The notes below the pieces were generated by a model, which did not search any database, had not been told where the DNA came from, and was given only the letters and a program-made list of their open reading frames with translations. Position numbers and translations under genes: made by a program. A DNA stretch of 64,000 nucleotides from Providencia huaxiensis (GTDB lineage Bacteria; Pseudomonadota; Gammaproteobacteria; Enterobacterales; Enterobacteriaceae), in contig NZ_CP031123.2 of the NCBI RefSeq assembly GCF_002843235.3, forward strand, positions 1,674,001 to 1,738,000, written 5' to 3'. Positions 42,353 to 52,355 of this stretch are shown piece after piece (position 1 is the stretch's first letter; each line of letters opens with the position of its first letter).

Positions 42353-43723
42353 ATGGTTATCAAAAAAATCCAATTACCTTATAGCCCAAACACAGCCATT
42401 GATTATTTTACCCCTCTGGCACACCAGCCATGGGCGATGTTACTGCATTCAGGTAATGCAAAACACGCCCATAATCGGTATGACATTATTGTTGCTGACC
42501 CCATTGCAACACTGACGACTTATCAGCTTGAAACAACCATCTCAGAGCCAAATCAGGCTCCTATCGTTTCTGAATCAGATCCTTTTGAGCTTCTTCAAGG
42601 ATTGCTTGATAAATACCAACCGAAACATCAGGAAGAGACTGAATGTCCCTTCAACGGCGGTGCCCTCGGTCTTTGGAGCTACGATTTAGGTCGACGCATT
42701 GAAAAATTACCTGAAATTGCAACAACAGAATTGCAATTTCCAGATATGGCAGTTGGCATCTACTTGTGGGCACTCATTGTTGACCATCATGATAAAACCA
42801 CCACACTCATTAGTTATGATGATGTTGAAGCTCGGCTTGCTTGGCTACAAGCCCAAAAGAAGCCCCGTAAAAACAAATTCCAATTAACGACCTCATGGCA
42901 ATCAAATATGTCAGAAGAGGCATATCATCATAATATTGCCCGTATCCATGACTATTTACATAATGGTGATTGCTATCAAATCAACTTAGCGCAAAGATTC
43001 AAGGCCAAATATAAGGGCGATGAATGGAATGCATTTTTAGCGCTACTTGAGCGTAATGGAGCTCCTTTTTCTTCATTTATACGCCTCCCAGAAAATGTAA
43101 TTATCAGTATTTCGCCTGAGCGTTTTATCAGTTTACAAGATGGGAATATTCAAACCCGCCCAATAAAAGGTACGCTACCTCGCCTAGATAATGAACAAGA
43201 TGACCTTGCACAAGCAGAAAAACTGGCGAACTCAGTAAAAGACCGCGCAGAGAACTTGATGATTGTCGACCTACTACGTAATGATATTGGCCGCGTTGCA
43301 AAACCAGGCACGGTCAGTGTTCCTGAATTATTCGCTGTTGAAGCTTTTCCTGCAGTGCATCACTTAGTCAGTACCGTCACGGCAAAACTCGATAGCCCAT
43401 ACCGTGCAACTGATTTGTTACGTGCGTGCTTTCCTGGTGGTTCAATAACCGGAGCACCTAAAGTGCGCGCAATGGAAATTATCGAAGAGTTAGAACCCCA
43501 TCGTCGACATGGCTATTGTGGCGCAATCGGCTATATTAGTTTCAGTGGTAATATGGATAGCAATATCACTATCCGTACTTTACTGACGTATAAAAAGCAG
43601 GTTTATTGCTGGGCTGGCGGCGGTATCGTTGCAGATAGCCAAGCAGACAAAGAGTATCAAGAAACTTTTGATAAATTAAGCCTGATCTTACCGTTATTAG
43701 GAGCGCTCAATACCGATGACTGA
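42353..43723 (+). CDS. pabB: Aminodeoxychorismate synthase component I
   Basis: 456 aa from ATG 42353 (E. coli 453); a TTG-initiated reading 11 codons longer is less likely. Converts chorismate to 4-amino-4-deoxychorismate with PabA ammonia, for folate. Landmarks: HLHSG-type N-terminus LPYSPN...HQPWAMLLHSG, QINLAQRF, the active-site region TRPIKGTLPR, SVKDRAENLMIVDLLRNDIGRV, and PGGSITGAPKVRAMEII. The stop overlaps the nudL start by 8 bp. Confidence 0.95.
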   Translation: MVIKKIQLPYSPNTAIDYFTPLAHQPWAMLLHSGNAKHAHNRYDIIVADPIATLTTYQLETTISEPNQAPIVSESDPFELLQGLLDKYQPKHQEETECPFNGGALGLWSYDLGRRIEKLPEIATTELQFPDMAVGIYLWALIVDHHDKTTTLISYDDVEARLAWLQAQKKPRKNKFQLTTSWQSNMSEEAYHHNIARIHDYLHNGDCYQINLAQRFKAKYKGDEWNAFLALLERNGAPFSSFIRLPENVIISISPERFISLQDGNIQTRPIKGTLPRLDNEQDDLAQAEKLANSVKDRAENLMIVDLLRNDIGRVAKPGTVSVPELFAVEAFPAVHHLVSTVTAKLDSPYRATDLLRACFPGGSITGAPKVRAMEIIEELEPHRRHGYCGAIGYISFSGNMDSNITIRTLLTYKKQVYCWAGGGIVADSQADKEYQETFDKLSLILPLLGALNTDD

Positions 43724-44276
43724 ACTGAATAACTTTATCAGTCGTTTTCAGTTTACTTTACCGGCTACCCGCCAGTCTGAACGCAAGGCGGGTAAATCGG
43801 CGGCTGTTCTTTTACCTATTATCAATAAACCAAATCCGACGCTACTTCTCACGCAACGCTCTCCTTTTTTACGCTCCCATGCAGGCCAAGTCGCCTTTCC
43901 GGGAGGCGCTAGTGACCCAGAAGATGGCACGCTCGTCAATACCGCCTTGCGTGAAGCTTATGAAGAAGTGGCCATCCCCCCTGAAAAAGTCACAGTACTG
44001 GGTCAGTTAAGCCCCTTACAAAGTTACGGTGGCTATGAAGTCACGCCAATCGTTGGCTTAGTGCCAAATAACATTCAATACCAAGCCAACCCGAGTGAAG
44101 TCGCCGCTATCTTTGAAGTTCCCTTATTTGATGCGCTTTCATTACAACGTCATAAGTATGTCGATATTAAGCGTTCAGGGCGACATAATCGCATCTTTTT
44201 TTATTGGTATAATGGCCATTTAGTGTGGGGACTAACCGCCTCTATTATTCACCAACTAGCTTTGCAATTGGATTAA
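43716..44276 (+). CDS. nudL: Nudix hydrolase NudL (CoA pyrophosphatase type)
   Basis: 186 aa. Nudix box GGASDPEDGTLVNTALREAYEEV (in part GX5EX7REUXEE) is intact: G91-region glycine, EDGT, REAYEEVAI. Upstream QVAFPGG is the NUDIX/CoAse signature, suggesting cleavage of CoA or related pyrophosphates. Starts within the pabB stop (ATGA overlap), so translationally coupled. Confidence 0.92.
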   Translation: MTELNNFISRFQFTLPATRQSERKAGKSAAVLLPIINKPNPTLLLTQRSPFLRSHAGQVAFPGGASDPEDGTLVNTALREAYEEVAIPPEKVTVLGQLSPLQSYGGYEVTPIVGLVPNNIQYQANPSEVAAIFEVPLFDALSLQRHKYVDIKRSGRHNRIFFYWYNGHLVWGLTASIIHQLALQLD

Positions 44277-44556
44277 CGCTTAACACAACTTTTCACCATA
44301 CGATGCCAGTATTGCAGTAAAATCTATTTAAGATAACAAGATATGACGTCATATATGACAAAATATACCTCTACCACCTGTTGATTTTTTGAGCACATCA
44401 CAGACATTTTGTGCTATTTACAATCAATTACCCTTCAGCAACTACCTTATTTCAAAAAATACTTTAAACTTACTGGTTAACACTACTAAATAACAGTAAA
44501 GTAGCGCCTTTTAAAATAATGCACTACATTTTCATCTTTTTTTTAAGGAGTCCTGC

Positions 44557-45921
44557 GTGATAAGCGTTTTCGACATGTTTAAAGTGGGCATAGGCCCTTC
44601 AAGCTCTCATACCGTTGGTCCAATGAAGGCTGGGAAAGAATTTGTCGATGATTTAGTAAGCAAAAATCTATTACCTAATGTCACTCGTATTTCAGTGGAT
44701 GTTTATGGGTCATTATCGCTTACTGGAAAAGGGCACCATACTGATATTGCCATTATTATGGGGCTAGCAGGTAATTTACCTGCCACTGTCGACATTGAAT
44801 CCATCCCAACTTTTATCAAAAATGTAGAAGAAACAGAAAAGTTATCATTAGCGAATGGTCTTCAGGTCGTAGACTTCCCTAATGAAGGTGGCATGAATTT
44901 TCGTCAAGACAACCTGCCATTGCATGAAAATGGCATGACAATCCATGCTTTTGCAGGTAATGATGAAATTTACACCAAAACCTATTATTCCATTGGTGGT
45001 GGTTTCATTGTAGATGCAGAGCATTTTGGCGAGTCAGCGCTTGATAGTAAACCAGTCTCTTATCCATTTAACTCTGCGGAAGAGCTGCTGCTAAATTGTA
45101 AAAAATCAGGTCTTTCAATTTCTAGCTTAATGATGAAAAATGAGTTAGACCTTCATACCAAAGAAGAGATTGAAGCCTATTTCGCTGATGTATGGCAGAC
45201 GATGCAAGCCTGTATTGAACGCGGTTTAAGCACCGAAGGTGTTTTACCGGGCCCATTGCGTGTGCCCCGTCGTGCGCCGGCACTTAACCGAATGGTCACT
45301 TCATCAAGTAAGCTATCTAATGACCCGATGAATGTGGTTGATCTGATCAATATGTATGCCTTAGCCGTGAATGAGGAAAATGCAGCTGGCGGCCGTGTCG
45401 TAACTGCCCCAACTAACGGTGCCTGCGGCATCGTACCAGCGGTATTAGCTTATTATAATCATTGCATTGAACCTGTAACGCCAGAGTTATATATGCGCTA
45501 TTTCTTAGCTTCAGGCGCTATTGGTATTTTATACAAAATGAATGCGTCAATTTCAGGTGCTGAAGTAGGCTGCCAAGGTGAAGTCGGTGTGGCATGTTCT
45601 ATGGCCGCAGCTGGTCTGGCCGAATTATTTGGTGGCAGCCCTGAGCAAGTGTGTATTGCTGCAGAAATCGGTATGGAGCACAATTTAGGTTTAACTTGTG
45701 ACCCTGTCGCAGGCCAAGTGCAAGTTCCGTGTATTGAGCGTAATGCCATCGCATCCGTTAAAGCGGTGAATGCCACACGTATGGCCCTACGCAGAACAAG
45801 TGAGCCGCGGGTTTCACTCGATAAAGTCATTGAAACTATGTACGAAACAGGGAAAGACATGAATGCGAAATATCGTGAGACATCCCGAGGCGGGTTAGCC
45901 ATCAAAGTACAATGTGACTAA
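44557..45921 (+). CDS. sdaA: L-serine dehydratase (iron-sulfur type)
   Basis: 454 aa (E. coli SdaA 454). Starts at GTG 44557 with AAGGAG eight bases upstream. Deaminates L-serine to pyruvate with a catalytic [4Fe-4S] cluster. Signature GIGPSSSHTVGPM near the N-terminus; cysteines in GACGIVPAV, EVGCQGEVGVACSMA and LGLTCDPVAG supply the cluster. Oxygen-sensitive. Ends in a strong terminator. Confidence 0.96.
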   Translation: MISVFDMFKVGIGPSSSHTVGPMKAGKEFVDDLVSKNLLPNVTRISVDVYGSLSLTGKGHHTDIAIIMGLAGNLPATVDIESIPTFIKNVEETEKLSLANGLQVVDFPNEGGMNFRQDNLPLHENGMTIHAFAGNDEIYTKTYYSIGGGFIVDAEHFGESALDSKPVSYPFNSAEELLLNCKKSGLSISSLMMKNELDLHTKEEIEAYFADVWQTMQACIERGLSTEGVLPGPLRVPRRAPALNRMVTSSSKLSNDPMNVVDLINMYALAVNEENAAGGRVVTAPTNGACGIVPAVLAYYNHCIEPVTPELYMRYFLASGAIGILYKMNASISGAEVGCQGEVGVACSMAAAGLAELFGGSPEQVCIAAEIGMEHNLGLTCDPVAGQVQVPCIERNAIASVKAVNATRMALRRTSEPRVSLDKVIETMYETGKDMNAKYRETSRGGLAIKVQCD

Positions 45922-46602
45922 TTTTATTCTCAATTAATTTAAGCCTTAAGCACCCTTTTCTATTCTGTTATCACTTTAAACAGTATTTTGAGGGTGCTTT
46001 TTTAATATGCATTAAAAAGTTTTTGTTATTCTTTAGTCACCTTTATCTTCCTAAATGATCCAATTCACCTAATCAATTACCCATAATTTTTCCATTGAAT
46101 TAACTCAGTTTTCTTATATTCAACAAGTTACATCAAAACGAAATTAATACTATTTTGTGCTAAAGATTGTTTTGAGCTGAACAAGAGATAGCTAATCACT
46201 ACTGAAATTTGGTTGTTTTTTACTCTAAAAATCAATATCGCACTATTTTATTTGCTTTTTTTGTTACCGATAACACAGCAAGAAACTAACAAAAACAAAA
46301 TACTCAGATTATTAATTTTATTGAATTGAAATAAACAGCAGCAAAATGCAATTCAATATCAATTTTTAGGTATATTCTTATTTTTCTGACGCGAAACAAG
46401 TTTTTAGGATAATGCAAGATGATATGCTAATAATGTAATTGATACTAACAACACCATGAGCTAGTTAATGAATATTATGAGATGTTTGTAATTATTCAGC
46501 TAAAATTATTATACAGGGGAAACTGATAAAAAGGCGCCTAACTTAAGTGTCCATTTTATCGACAGATAATGTTTTGTTTTATCTATCTATGAGGGAAAAA
46601 TA
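45922..46602. other. sdaA-manX intergenic region
   Basis: 681 bp. Left end: sdaA terminator with 9-bp stem AAGCACCCT/AGGGTGCTT (45948-45999) and a T-tract. The remainder is AT-rich with no ORF; it must contain the manXYZ promoter. No confident CRP or Mlc site found. Confidence 0.6.
45948..46003 (+). terminator. sdaA terminator
   Basis: Stem AAGCACCCT/AGGGTGCTT spanning a 34-nt loop, followed by TTTTT. Confidence 0.75.
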
Positions 46603-47571
46603 GTGAGTATAGCTATTATGATTGGTACACACGGAGTCGCTGCAGAGCAGCTTCTTCGAACAACCGAAATGTTAATAGGCGAACAAGATAATGTGTCGTT
46701 TATTGACTTTATCCCTGGGGAAAACGCAGACACCCTATTTGATAAGTACACCCAAAAGCTAACTGATTTAGATACATCAAAGGGTGTCTTATTCCTTGTT
46801 GATACATGGGGAGGCAGTCCATTTAACGCGGCTAGTCGCATTGTTAATGAGCATGATAATTATGACATTATCACTGGTGTGAATGTTCCAATGTTAGTTG
46901 AAACCTTCATGTGCCGTGATGATGACCCATCAATGAATGAACTTATCTCTGTTGCACTCGAAACGGGTCGCGGTGGTGTTCGTTCATTTAAATTCAAAGA
47001 AGCTGAAACAGAAGTAGAACCGACTCCTGTCGCATCAAGCACCCCCGCCCCAGCACCAGTGAAAGCCGGCCCCGGTGGACATATGGTGATCGCACTTGCT
47101 CGTGTTGATGACCGCTTAATTCACGGACAAGTCGCAACACGCTGGACGAAAGAAACCCAAGTTAAGCGCATTATCGTAGTCAGTGATGACGTAGCTAAAG
47201 ACCAAGTTCGTTCAACATTGCTGAAGCAAGTCGCACCACCCGGTGTCACCGCGCATGTTGTCGATGTGGCTAAATGTATTCGCGTCTACAATAACCCGAA
47301 ATACGCTGGTGAGCGCGTTATGTTGCTTTTCACTAATCCAACTGATGTTAAACGTATCGTCGAAGAAGGTGTTGATATTAAGTCCGTTAATATTGGTGGT
47401 ATGGCATACCATGATGGCAAAACCATGGTCACAAATGCCGTATCTATCAACCAAGAAGACATTGATGCATTTAATTATTTGAACGACAAAAATATTGAAC
47501 TTGAAGTTAGGAAAGTCTCATCAGATAGCAAAGTTTATATGATGGACTTGATCAATAAGCTCAAAAAATAA
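46603..47571 (+). CDS. manX: Mannose PTS EIIAB component
   Basis: 322 aa from GTG 46603 with GAGGG upstream (E. coli manX also starts with GTG). IIA domain 1-130 with phospho-acceptor H10 (IGTHGVAAE); Ala/Pro/Thr-rich linker about 135-157; IIB domain with H174 in DDRLIHGQVATRW. Transfers phosphate from HPr to mannose, glucose, glucosamine or GlcNAc at the membrane complex. First of manXYZ. Confidence 0.96.
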   Translation: MSIAIMIGTHGVAAEQLLRTTEMLIGEQDNVSFIDFIPGENADTLFDKYTQKLTDLDTSKGVLFLVDTWGGSPFNAASRIVNEHDNYDIITGVNVPMLVETFMCRDDDPSMNELISVALETGRGGVRSFKFKEAETEVEPTPVASSTPAPAPVKAGPGGHMVIALARVDDRLIHGQVATRWTKETQVKRIIVVSDDVAKDQVRSTLLKQVAPPGVTAHVVDVAKCIRVYNNPKYAGERVMLLFTNPTDVKRIVEEGVDIKSVNIGGMAYHDGKTMVTNAVSINQEDIDAFNYLNDKNIELEVRKVSSDSKVYMMDLINKLKK

Positions 47572-47639
47572 TTTTTATATTAATTTTAATCCATTACTCA
47601 AAACAGATTTTAAAACTTTTGGTTACAGGAGATTAAACA

Positions 47640-48443
47640 ATGGAACTTACCGTTGTTCAAATAGTAATGGTCTTCATCGTCGCGTGTATCGCGGGGATGG
47701 GATCAATCCTTGATGAATTCCAATTTCACCGTCCTCTCATTGCCTGTACGCTTATAGGTATCGTTCTGGGAGATATGAAAACAGGTATCATCATCGGTGG
47801 TACATTAGAAATGATCGCACTTGGGTGGATGAATATCGGTGCTGCCGTTGCACCAGATGCCGCTTTAGCATCCATCATTTCAACGATTCTCGTTATTGCT
47901 GGTGGGCAAAGCATTGGTGCAGGTATTGCCATCGCCATCCCACTCGCAGCAGCAGGACAGGTATTAACCATTATTGTTCGTACTGTAACGGTTGCATTCC
48001 AACATGCTGCTGATAAAGCCGCCCTCAATGGTAATCTAACTGCTATTGGCTTTATCCATATTTCAGCTTTATTACTGCAAGCAATGCGTATCGCAATACC
48101 TGCGTTAATTGTCGCCATTTCTGTTGGTACATCAGAAGTACAACAAATGTTGGATTCTATCCCACAAGTTGTTACCGACGGCCTTAATATTGCGGGTGGT
48201 ATGATTGTCGTTGTCGGTTATGCGATGGTCATCAATATGATGCGTGCAGGCTACTTAATGCCATTCTTCTACTTAGGTTTTGTTACCGCGGCATTTACTG
48301 ACTTCAACCTAGTTGCACTTGGGGTGATCGGTACTGTTATGGCTATTTTGTATATCCAACTCAGTCCAAAATACAATAAATCACAAACTGTTGTTACCCA
48401 AGGGAATAGTAGTAATAACAACCTTGATAATGAGTTAGACTAG
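47640..48443 (+). CDS. manY: Mannose PTS EIIC component
   Basis: 267 aa, membrane channel subunit. Starts MELTVVQIVMVFIVAC; conserved GMGSILDEFQFHRPL and GIIIGGTLEMIALGWMNIGAA. 68 bp after manX, 12 bp before manZ. With ManZ it forms the sugar pore, also the entry point used by lambda DNA and class IIa-type bacteriocins in relatives. Confidence 0.96.
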   Translation: MELTVVQIVMVFIVACIAGMGSILDEFQFHRPLIACTLIGIVLGDMKTGIIIGGTLEMIALGWMNIGAAVAPDAALASIISTILVIAGGQSIGAGIAIAIPLAAAGQVLTIIVRTVTVAFQHAADKAALNGNLTAIGFIHISALLLQAMRIAIPALIVAISVGTSEVQQMLDSIPQVVTDGLNIAGGMIVVVGYAMVINMMRAGYLMPFFYLGFVTAAFTDFNLVALGVIGTVMAILYIQLSPKYNKSQTVVTQGNSSNNNLDNELD

Positions 48444-48455
48444 GAGGAACGTATA

Positions 48456-49307
48456 ATGGTAGATATCACAAAACCGACAGCTAAAAAGCTTACACAAAGC
48501 GATATTCGCGGCGTATTCTTACGGTCTAACCTGTTGCAAGGTTCTTGGAACTTTGAACGTATGCAAGCCCTAGGCTTCTGCTACTCAATGGTTCCAGTTA
48601 TTCGTCGTCTTTACCCAGAAAATAATGATGATAGAAAACAAGCCATTAAGCGCCATCTTGAATTCTTCAATACTCACCCGTATGTTGCAGCGCCTGTTCT
48701 GGGTGTCACAATGGCAATGGAAGAGCAGCGTGCCAATGGTGCCGACATTGATGACGGTGCAATAAATGGTATCAAAGTTGGTCTAATGGGGCCATTAGCT
48801 GGTGTGGGTGACCCAATTTTCTGGGGAACTGTTCGCCCTGTATTTGCGGCTCTCGGTGCAGGTATCGCAATGACAGGTAGCTTACTTGGCCCTCTCCTGT
48901 TCTTTGTTTTGTTTAACCTTGTACGTTTATTAACCCTTTACTATGGTGTGTCATACGGCTACAAAAAAGGGATTGATATTGTTCAAGACATTGGTGGTGG
49001 TTTCCTACAAAAACTAACCGAAGGAGCATCAATCCTTGGTTTATTTGTTATGGGGGCTTTGGTAAACAAATGGACACATGTCAATATTCCACTTGAAGTG
49101 TCACGGATCAAAAACCCTACAACGGGTACTGAAGATATTACCACCGTTCAAATGATCCTTGATCAACTCATGCCAGGCTTAGTGCCTCTATTGCTGACTT
49201 TCGCCTGTATGTGGTTGTTACGTCGTAAAGTTAACGCGTTGTGGATTATTATCGGCTTCTTTGGCTTGGGTATCCTAGGTGCTTGGCTGAACTTCTTAGC
49301 GCCATAA
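48456..49307 (+). CDS. manZ: Mannose PTS EIID component
   Basis: 283 aa. Markers: LRSNLLQGSWNFERMQALGFCYSM in pieces (SNLLQGSWNFERMQ), DDGAINGIKVGLMGPLAGVGDP and a C-terminal hydrophobic anchor. Overlaps no gene; 12 bp after manY with GGAGG upstream. Ends at an intrinsic terminator. Confidence 0.96.
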   Translation: MVDITKPTAKKLTQSDIRGVFLRSNLLQGSWNFERMQALGFCYSMVPVIRRLYPENNDDRKQAIKRHLEFFNTHPYVAAPVLGVTMAMEEQRANGADIDDGAINGIKVGLMGPLAGVGDPIFWGTVRPVFAALGAGIAMTGSLLGPLLFFVLFNLVRLLTLYYGVSYGYKKGIDIVQDIGGGFLQKLTEGASILGLFVMGALVNKWTHVNIPLEVSRIKNPTTGTEDITTVQMILDQLMPGLVPLLLTFACMWLLRRKVNALWIIIGFFGLGILGAWLNFLAP

Positions 49308-49328
49308 TTTTCCATCATTATTTGAATT

Positions 49329-49352
49329 GGGAGGTTGCAGCCTCCCTTTTTT
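49329..49352 (+). terminator. manXYZ terminator
   Basis: Stem GGGAGG/CCTCCC (49329-49334, 49341-49346) with a 6-nt loop and TTTTTT. Confidence 0.8.
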
Positions 49353-49396
49353 AATTTTAAGCTCTGCATTATGTCTACTTATCCAAGGGCTCACAA

Positions 49397-49855
49397 ATGA
49401 CCTTCAATGATGCCATTCTTGCTATAATCATTTTGATCATGCTTGTTTATGCAATTTATGATGAATTCATTCAGCATTTGCTAAAGGGTAAAACCTTATT
49501 AAAAATTAATCTAAAAAGAAAACATCGGGCTGATGCTATTATTTTTATTGTTCTAATTTGTATCGTTATTTATACAAATATTGTACGTCATGGTAATTTA
49601 TTAACCACTTACTTATTATTGATTACTATTTTTATGTCAATCTATTTGGCATTTATAAGAACACCTAAGCTATTCTTCAAACAAACTGGTTTTTATTTTG
49701 CTAATGCATTTATTTTGTATGACAGAATAAAAACAATGAATTTATCCGAAGACGGTGTATTAATAATAGGTTTAGAAAAAAAGAAAATTAATATTCAAGT
49801 ATCACATCTTGATGATTTACAACGAATTTATGAATTCCTCATTAATCATAAGTAA
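49397..49855 (+). CDS. yobD: DUF986 family membrane protein YobD
   Basis: 152 aa (E. coli YobD 152). Three TM helices in the first 95 residues, then a cytoplasmic tail with NLSEDGVLIIGLEKKKI and DLQRIYEFL. Conserved RTPKLFFKQTGFYFAN. Function unknown. Between manZ and mntP as in E. coli, separated from manZ by a terminator. Confidence 0.9.
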   Translation: MTFNDAILAIIILIMLVYAIYDEFIQHLLKGKTLLKINLKRKHRADAIIFIVLICIVIYTNIVRHGNLLTTYLLLITIFMSIYLAFIRTPKLFFKQTGFYFANAFILYDRIKTMNLSEDGVLIIGLEKKKINIQVSHLDDLQRIYEFLINHK

Positions 49856-50004
49856 GCGCTTTTTATATTGGCATTAAAAATAGGGTTAATTATCAATTTA
49901 ATTAACCCTATTTTTACCAATAACCTTGTTGATAATAATTCTCACTAACATTTAATATCCACAATTAATTAAGTGTTGCCTTTAATATAAAATATGGTAT
50001 CTTT

Positions 50005-50190
50005 CTTTCCACGTCATTGGGGAGTAGCCTGTTCTGGTTTTATATATAATACCAGAAAGTCCGTATCAACATACTCGTTTGGTTTCAAGCGTGGTGCGGA
50101 CACCAAAGTTCGGTTGGCAAGACCATAGACACATAAATAAGCCTTTTGGTTGGGGGTAATTTATGTGTATATGGAATCACCCAACCGAGG
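50005..50190 (+). ncRNA. yybP-ykoY manganese riboswitch of mntP
   Basis: 5' leader of mntP with the conserved element TTGGGGAGTAGCC (50018-50030), the stem CTGGTTTT.../ACCAG and the distal element GGCAAGACCATAG. At the 3' end GGTTGGG (50148-50154) pairs with CCCAACC (50180-50186) directly beside the ribosome-binding site GAGG, so Mn2+ binding would expose or sequester translation initiation. This riboswitch class and its link to mntP are established in E. coli; the helix call here is from inspection. Confidence 0.85.
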
Positions 50191-50197
50191 TTCTATT

Positions 50198-50779
50198 ATG
50201 AGTTTCTATGCTACCCTTATCTTAGCCCTTGCCCTGTCAATGGATGCCTTCGCTGTCGCTATTTGTAAAGGTGCAGTACTTCATAAACCCCGCTTTAGAG
50301 AAATCCTCCGTACCGGTTTTATTTTTGGTTTTATTGAAGCCATAACCCCCATTATTGGTTGGGGTATCGGGATCCTAGCTAGTCAATATGTTATCCGCTG
50401 GGATCACTGGATTGCATTTGGTTTATTGTTTGTTTTAGGTGCTAGAATGATCTGGCAGAGCATTAAAACAAAAGATGAAGAATGCTGTTCTAAACCCACT
50501 AGTCATAGCTCAACAAACCTTATTTTTTCTGCGATAGCCACCAGCCTTGATGCAATGGCTATTGGTCTCGGTTTAGCTTTCTTACAAGTAGATATTGTTC
50601 ATACTGCCATGACTATCGGCTTAATGACGATGATTATGGCAACTATCGGTATGATGATTGGCCGCTATGTTGGCCCATTACTCGGAAAAAAAGCAGAAAT
50701 TATTGGTGGGTTGGTACTAATAGGTATTGGTTTTAATATTTTATTTGAGCATCTTGAGTTATTTATGTACGCCCATTAG
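50198..50779 (+). CDS. mntP: Manganese exporter MntP
   Basis: 193 aa from ATG 50198 ([20 protein letters not shown]), preceded by GAGG; a longer reading from 50150 runs through the riboswitch. Six TM helices; the two repeats each carry a conserved acidic motif, SMDAFAV and TSLDAMAIG. Exports Mn2+ and is induced by Mn through MntR and the leader riboswitch. Order manZ-yobD-mntP-rlmA matches E. coli. Confidence 0.95.
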   Translation: MSFYATLILALALSMDAFAVAICKGAVLHKPRFREILRTGFIFGFIEAITPIIGWGIGILASQYVIRWDHWIAFGLLFVLGARMIWQSIKTKDEECCSKPTSHSSTNLIFSAIATSLDAMAIGLGLAFLQVDIVHTAMTIGLMTMIMATIGMMIGRYVGPLLGKKAEIIGGLVLIGIGFNILFEHLELFMYAH

Positions 50780-50811
50780 TTTTTGTGCCCCCTTATATGG
50801 GGGCAATAACC

Positions 50812-51636
50812 TTACTCTGCATCAGATTGATAAACACGAATTAAAAAATCAGCCGTATACTCTTTCACTTCAGCTTGTTGCAAATTCTCTTTGACCTGTT
50901 CTGATGCACGCCAAGCAAATGGTGTCATCATCAACAATTCATAAGCTTCTTGCCCTGTCAGTGCCATTTTATAATTTAATTGGCAGCTATCTATTAGCGA
51001 AAGATTGGGTAAATCTTCGTCTTTAGTTGGATGTAACTTAACCTCATCGTAAATTAACGCTTTTAATTCTTGCAGATGCTCTGCCGCAGGTGTAACGGTA
51101 ATTAACATACCTTTAGAAACTAATACACGACTTAATTCTTGTGCTTTGCAGGGCGCGTAAATTCGGACAACTCCACCTAAGCTGTTATTTGAGAATGGCA
51201 AGCGATGACTTGTACCGACGCAAAAACGAACGGATTTATACCGCTTCGCCGCATAACGAATCGCTGCTTTCGAAACATCTAGGCCTAAAACTGTATATTT
51301 TTCAAAATATTTTTCTAGTTCTCGAGAGAAATAGTCTGTGTAATACCCTTCCCCACACCCTATGTCTAACAAACTAGTATTAGATGATGGAATAAACTGA
51401 ATAATTTTTTCTGCCACCTTTTCACGCATCGGGTGGTAATGCCCTGCATCGAGAAATTGCCTACGCGCTTGCATCATTTCAGCATTATCACCGGGGTCTT
51501 TAGATCGTTTATGTTGCACCGGCAACAAATTAACGTAACCTTCTTTCGCACAATCGAATTGGTGGTTTTCTGCGCAGCGATAGCTGTTATGCATCAAGTT
51601 TAGCGGTGTAAAGCAAAGGGGGCATTGATAATTCAT
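50812..51636 (-). CDS. rlmA: 23S rRNA (guanine745-N1)-methyltransferase RlmA
   Basis: 274 aa from ATG 51636 (E. coli 269). N-terminal zinc finger C5, C8, C21, H25 (YQCPLC and YRCAENH), then MQARRQFLDAGHY. SAM motif I is LLDIGCGEGYYTD; later RIYAPCKAQELSRVL. Methylates G745 of 23S rRNA. Convergent with mntP as in E. coli. Confidence 0.94.
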   Translation of the reverse strand: MNYQCPLCFTPLNLMHNSYRCAENHQFDCAKEGYVNLLPVQHKRSKDPGDNAEMMQARRQFLDAGHYHPMREKVAEKIIQFIPSSNTSLLDIGCGEGYYTDYFSRELEKYFEKYTVLGLDVSKAAIRYAAKRYKSVRFCVGTSHRLPFSNNSLGGVVRIYAPCKAQELSRVLVSKGMLITVTPAAEHLQELKALIYDEVKLHPTKDEDLPNLSLIDSCQLNYKMALTGQEAYELLMMTPFAWRASEQVKENLQQAEVKEYTADFLIRVYQSDAE

Positions 51637-51768
51637 AAAAGTCACTGATTTAAAAATAAGGGTGAGTATACCATATTCAAATTAGTTTTCTTTCTGTTAT
51701 ATATCTTGCTTTTTAACTGTATTTTTTGTTCTATAAAAGTAATCAAAAAAACATTAGCGATGTGTCTC

Positions 51769-52242
51769 ATGATGAAAATTAGGTTAGCAACAGCCGATGA
51801 AGCAGAACATCTTTGGTCTATACGTAACCAAGCCATTCGACATGGATGCACAACGAGTTTTGATGCAAAAACGATCAGTGCCTGGACACCTGATGAAATG
51901 CCAGTAAGTTATATATGTATTGTGAAGAATAACCCATTCTTTGTCGCGGTAAATAAGAATGATGACCCCATTGCAACTGGCTATCTTAATTTAGAGGCTG
52001 ACAGTGTTGAAGCAATATTTACTCTACCACAATACACTGGCTGCGGAGCTGCTGGCTTAATATTAGATGCCATTAAAGCTGAAGCCAAAAAGAGAAACAT
52101 TAAAAAATTAGTATTATATTCATCACCGAATGCGGAACGCTTTTATCAGAAACATGGATTTATTTCGATTAAAAATGGTAGCTATTACTCTTCTCTTGCA
52201 CAAGCCGAGTTAAATTGTGTTCGAATGGAAATTGAATTATAA
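51769..52242 (+). CDS. GNAT family N-acetyltransferase
   Basis: 157 aa from ATG 51769 (ATG 51772 or 51760 are alternatives; none has a strong ribosome-binding site). Acetyl-CoA fold: N-terminal IRLATADEAEHLWSIR, catalytic half with FVAVNKND, motif A VEAIFTLPQYTGCGAAGLIL containing the Q-x-x-G-x-G/A pattern, and NAERFYQKHGF near the end. Substrate unknown. Convergent with ycdX across a bidirectional hairpin. Confidence 0.8.
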   Translation: MMKIRLATADEAEHLWSIRNQAIRHGCTTSFDAKTISAWTPDEMPVSYICIVKNNPFFVAVNKNDDPIATGYLNLEADSVEAIFTLPQYTGCGAAGLILDAIKAEAKKRNIKKLVLYSSPNAERFYQKHGFISIKNGSYYSSLAQAELNCVRMEIEL

Positions 52243-52263
52243 CTTTCAGTATAGCTGGAGTTA

Positions 52264-52290
52264 AAAGCCACTAACCTATTTAGTGGCTTT
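52264..52290. terminator. Bidirectional terminator, GNAT gene and ycdX
   Basis: Perfect 10-bp stem AAAGCCACTA/TAGTGGCTTT with a 7-nt loop between convergent genes. Confidence 0.8.
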
Positions 52291-52355
52291 ATTTCTATTC
52301 AAGACTGACTATATTTGTGATCAACAGTACCTGTGACTACAGTTTTATATAACAG

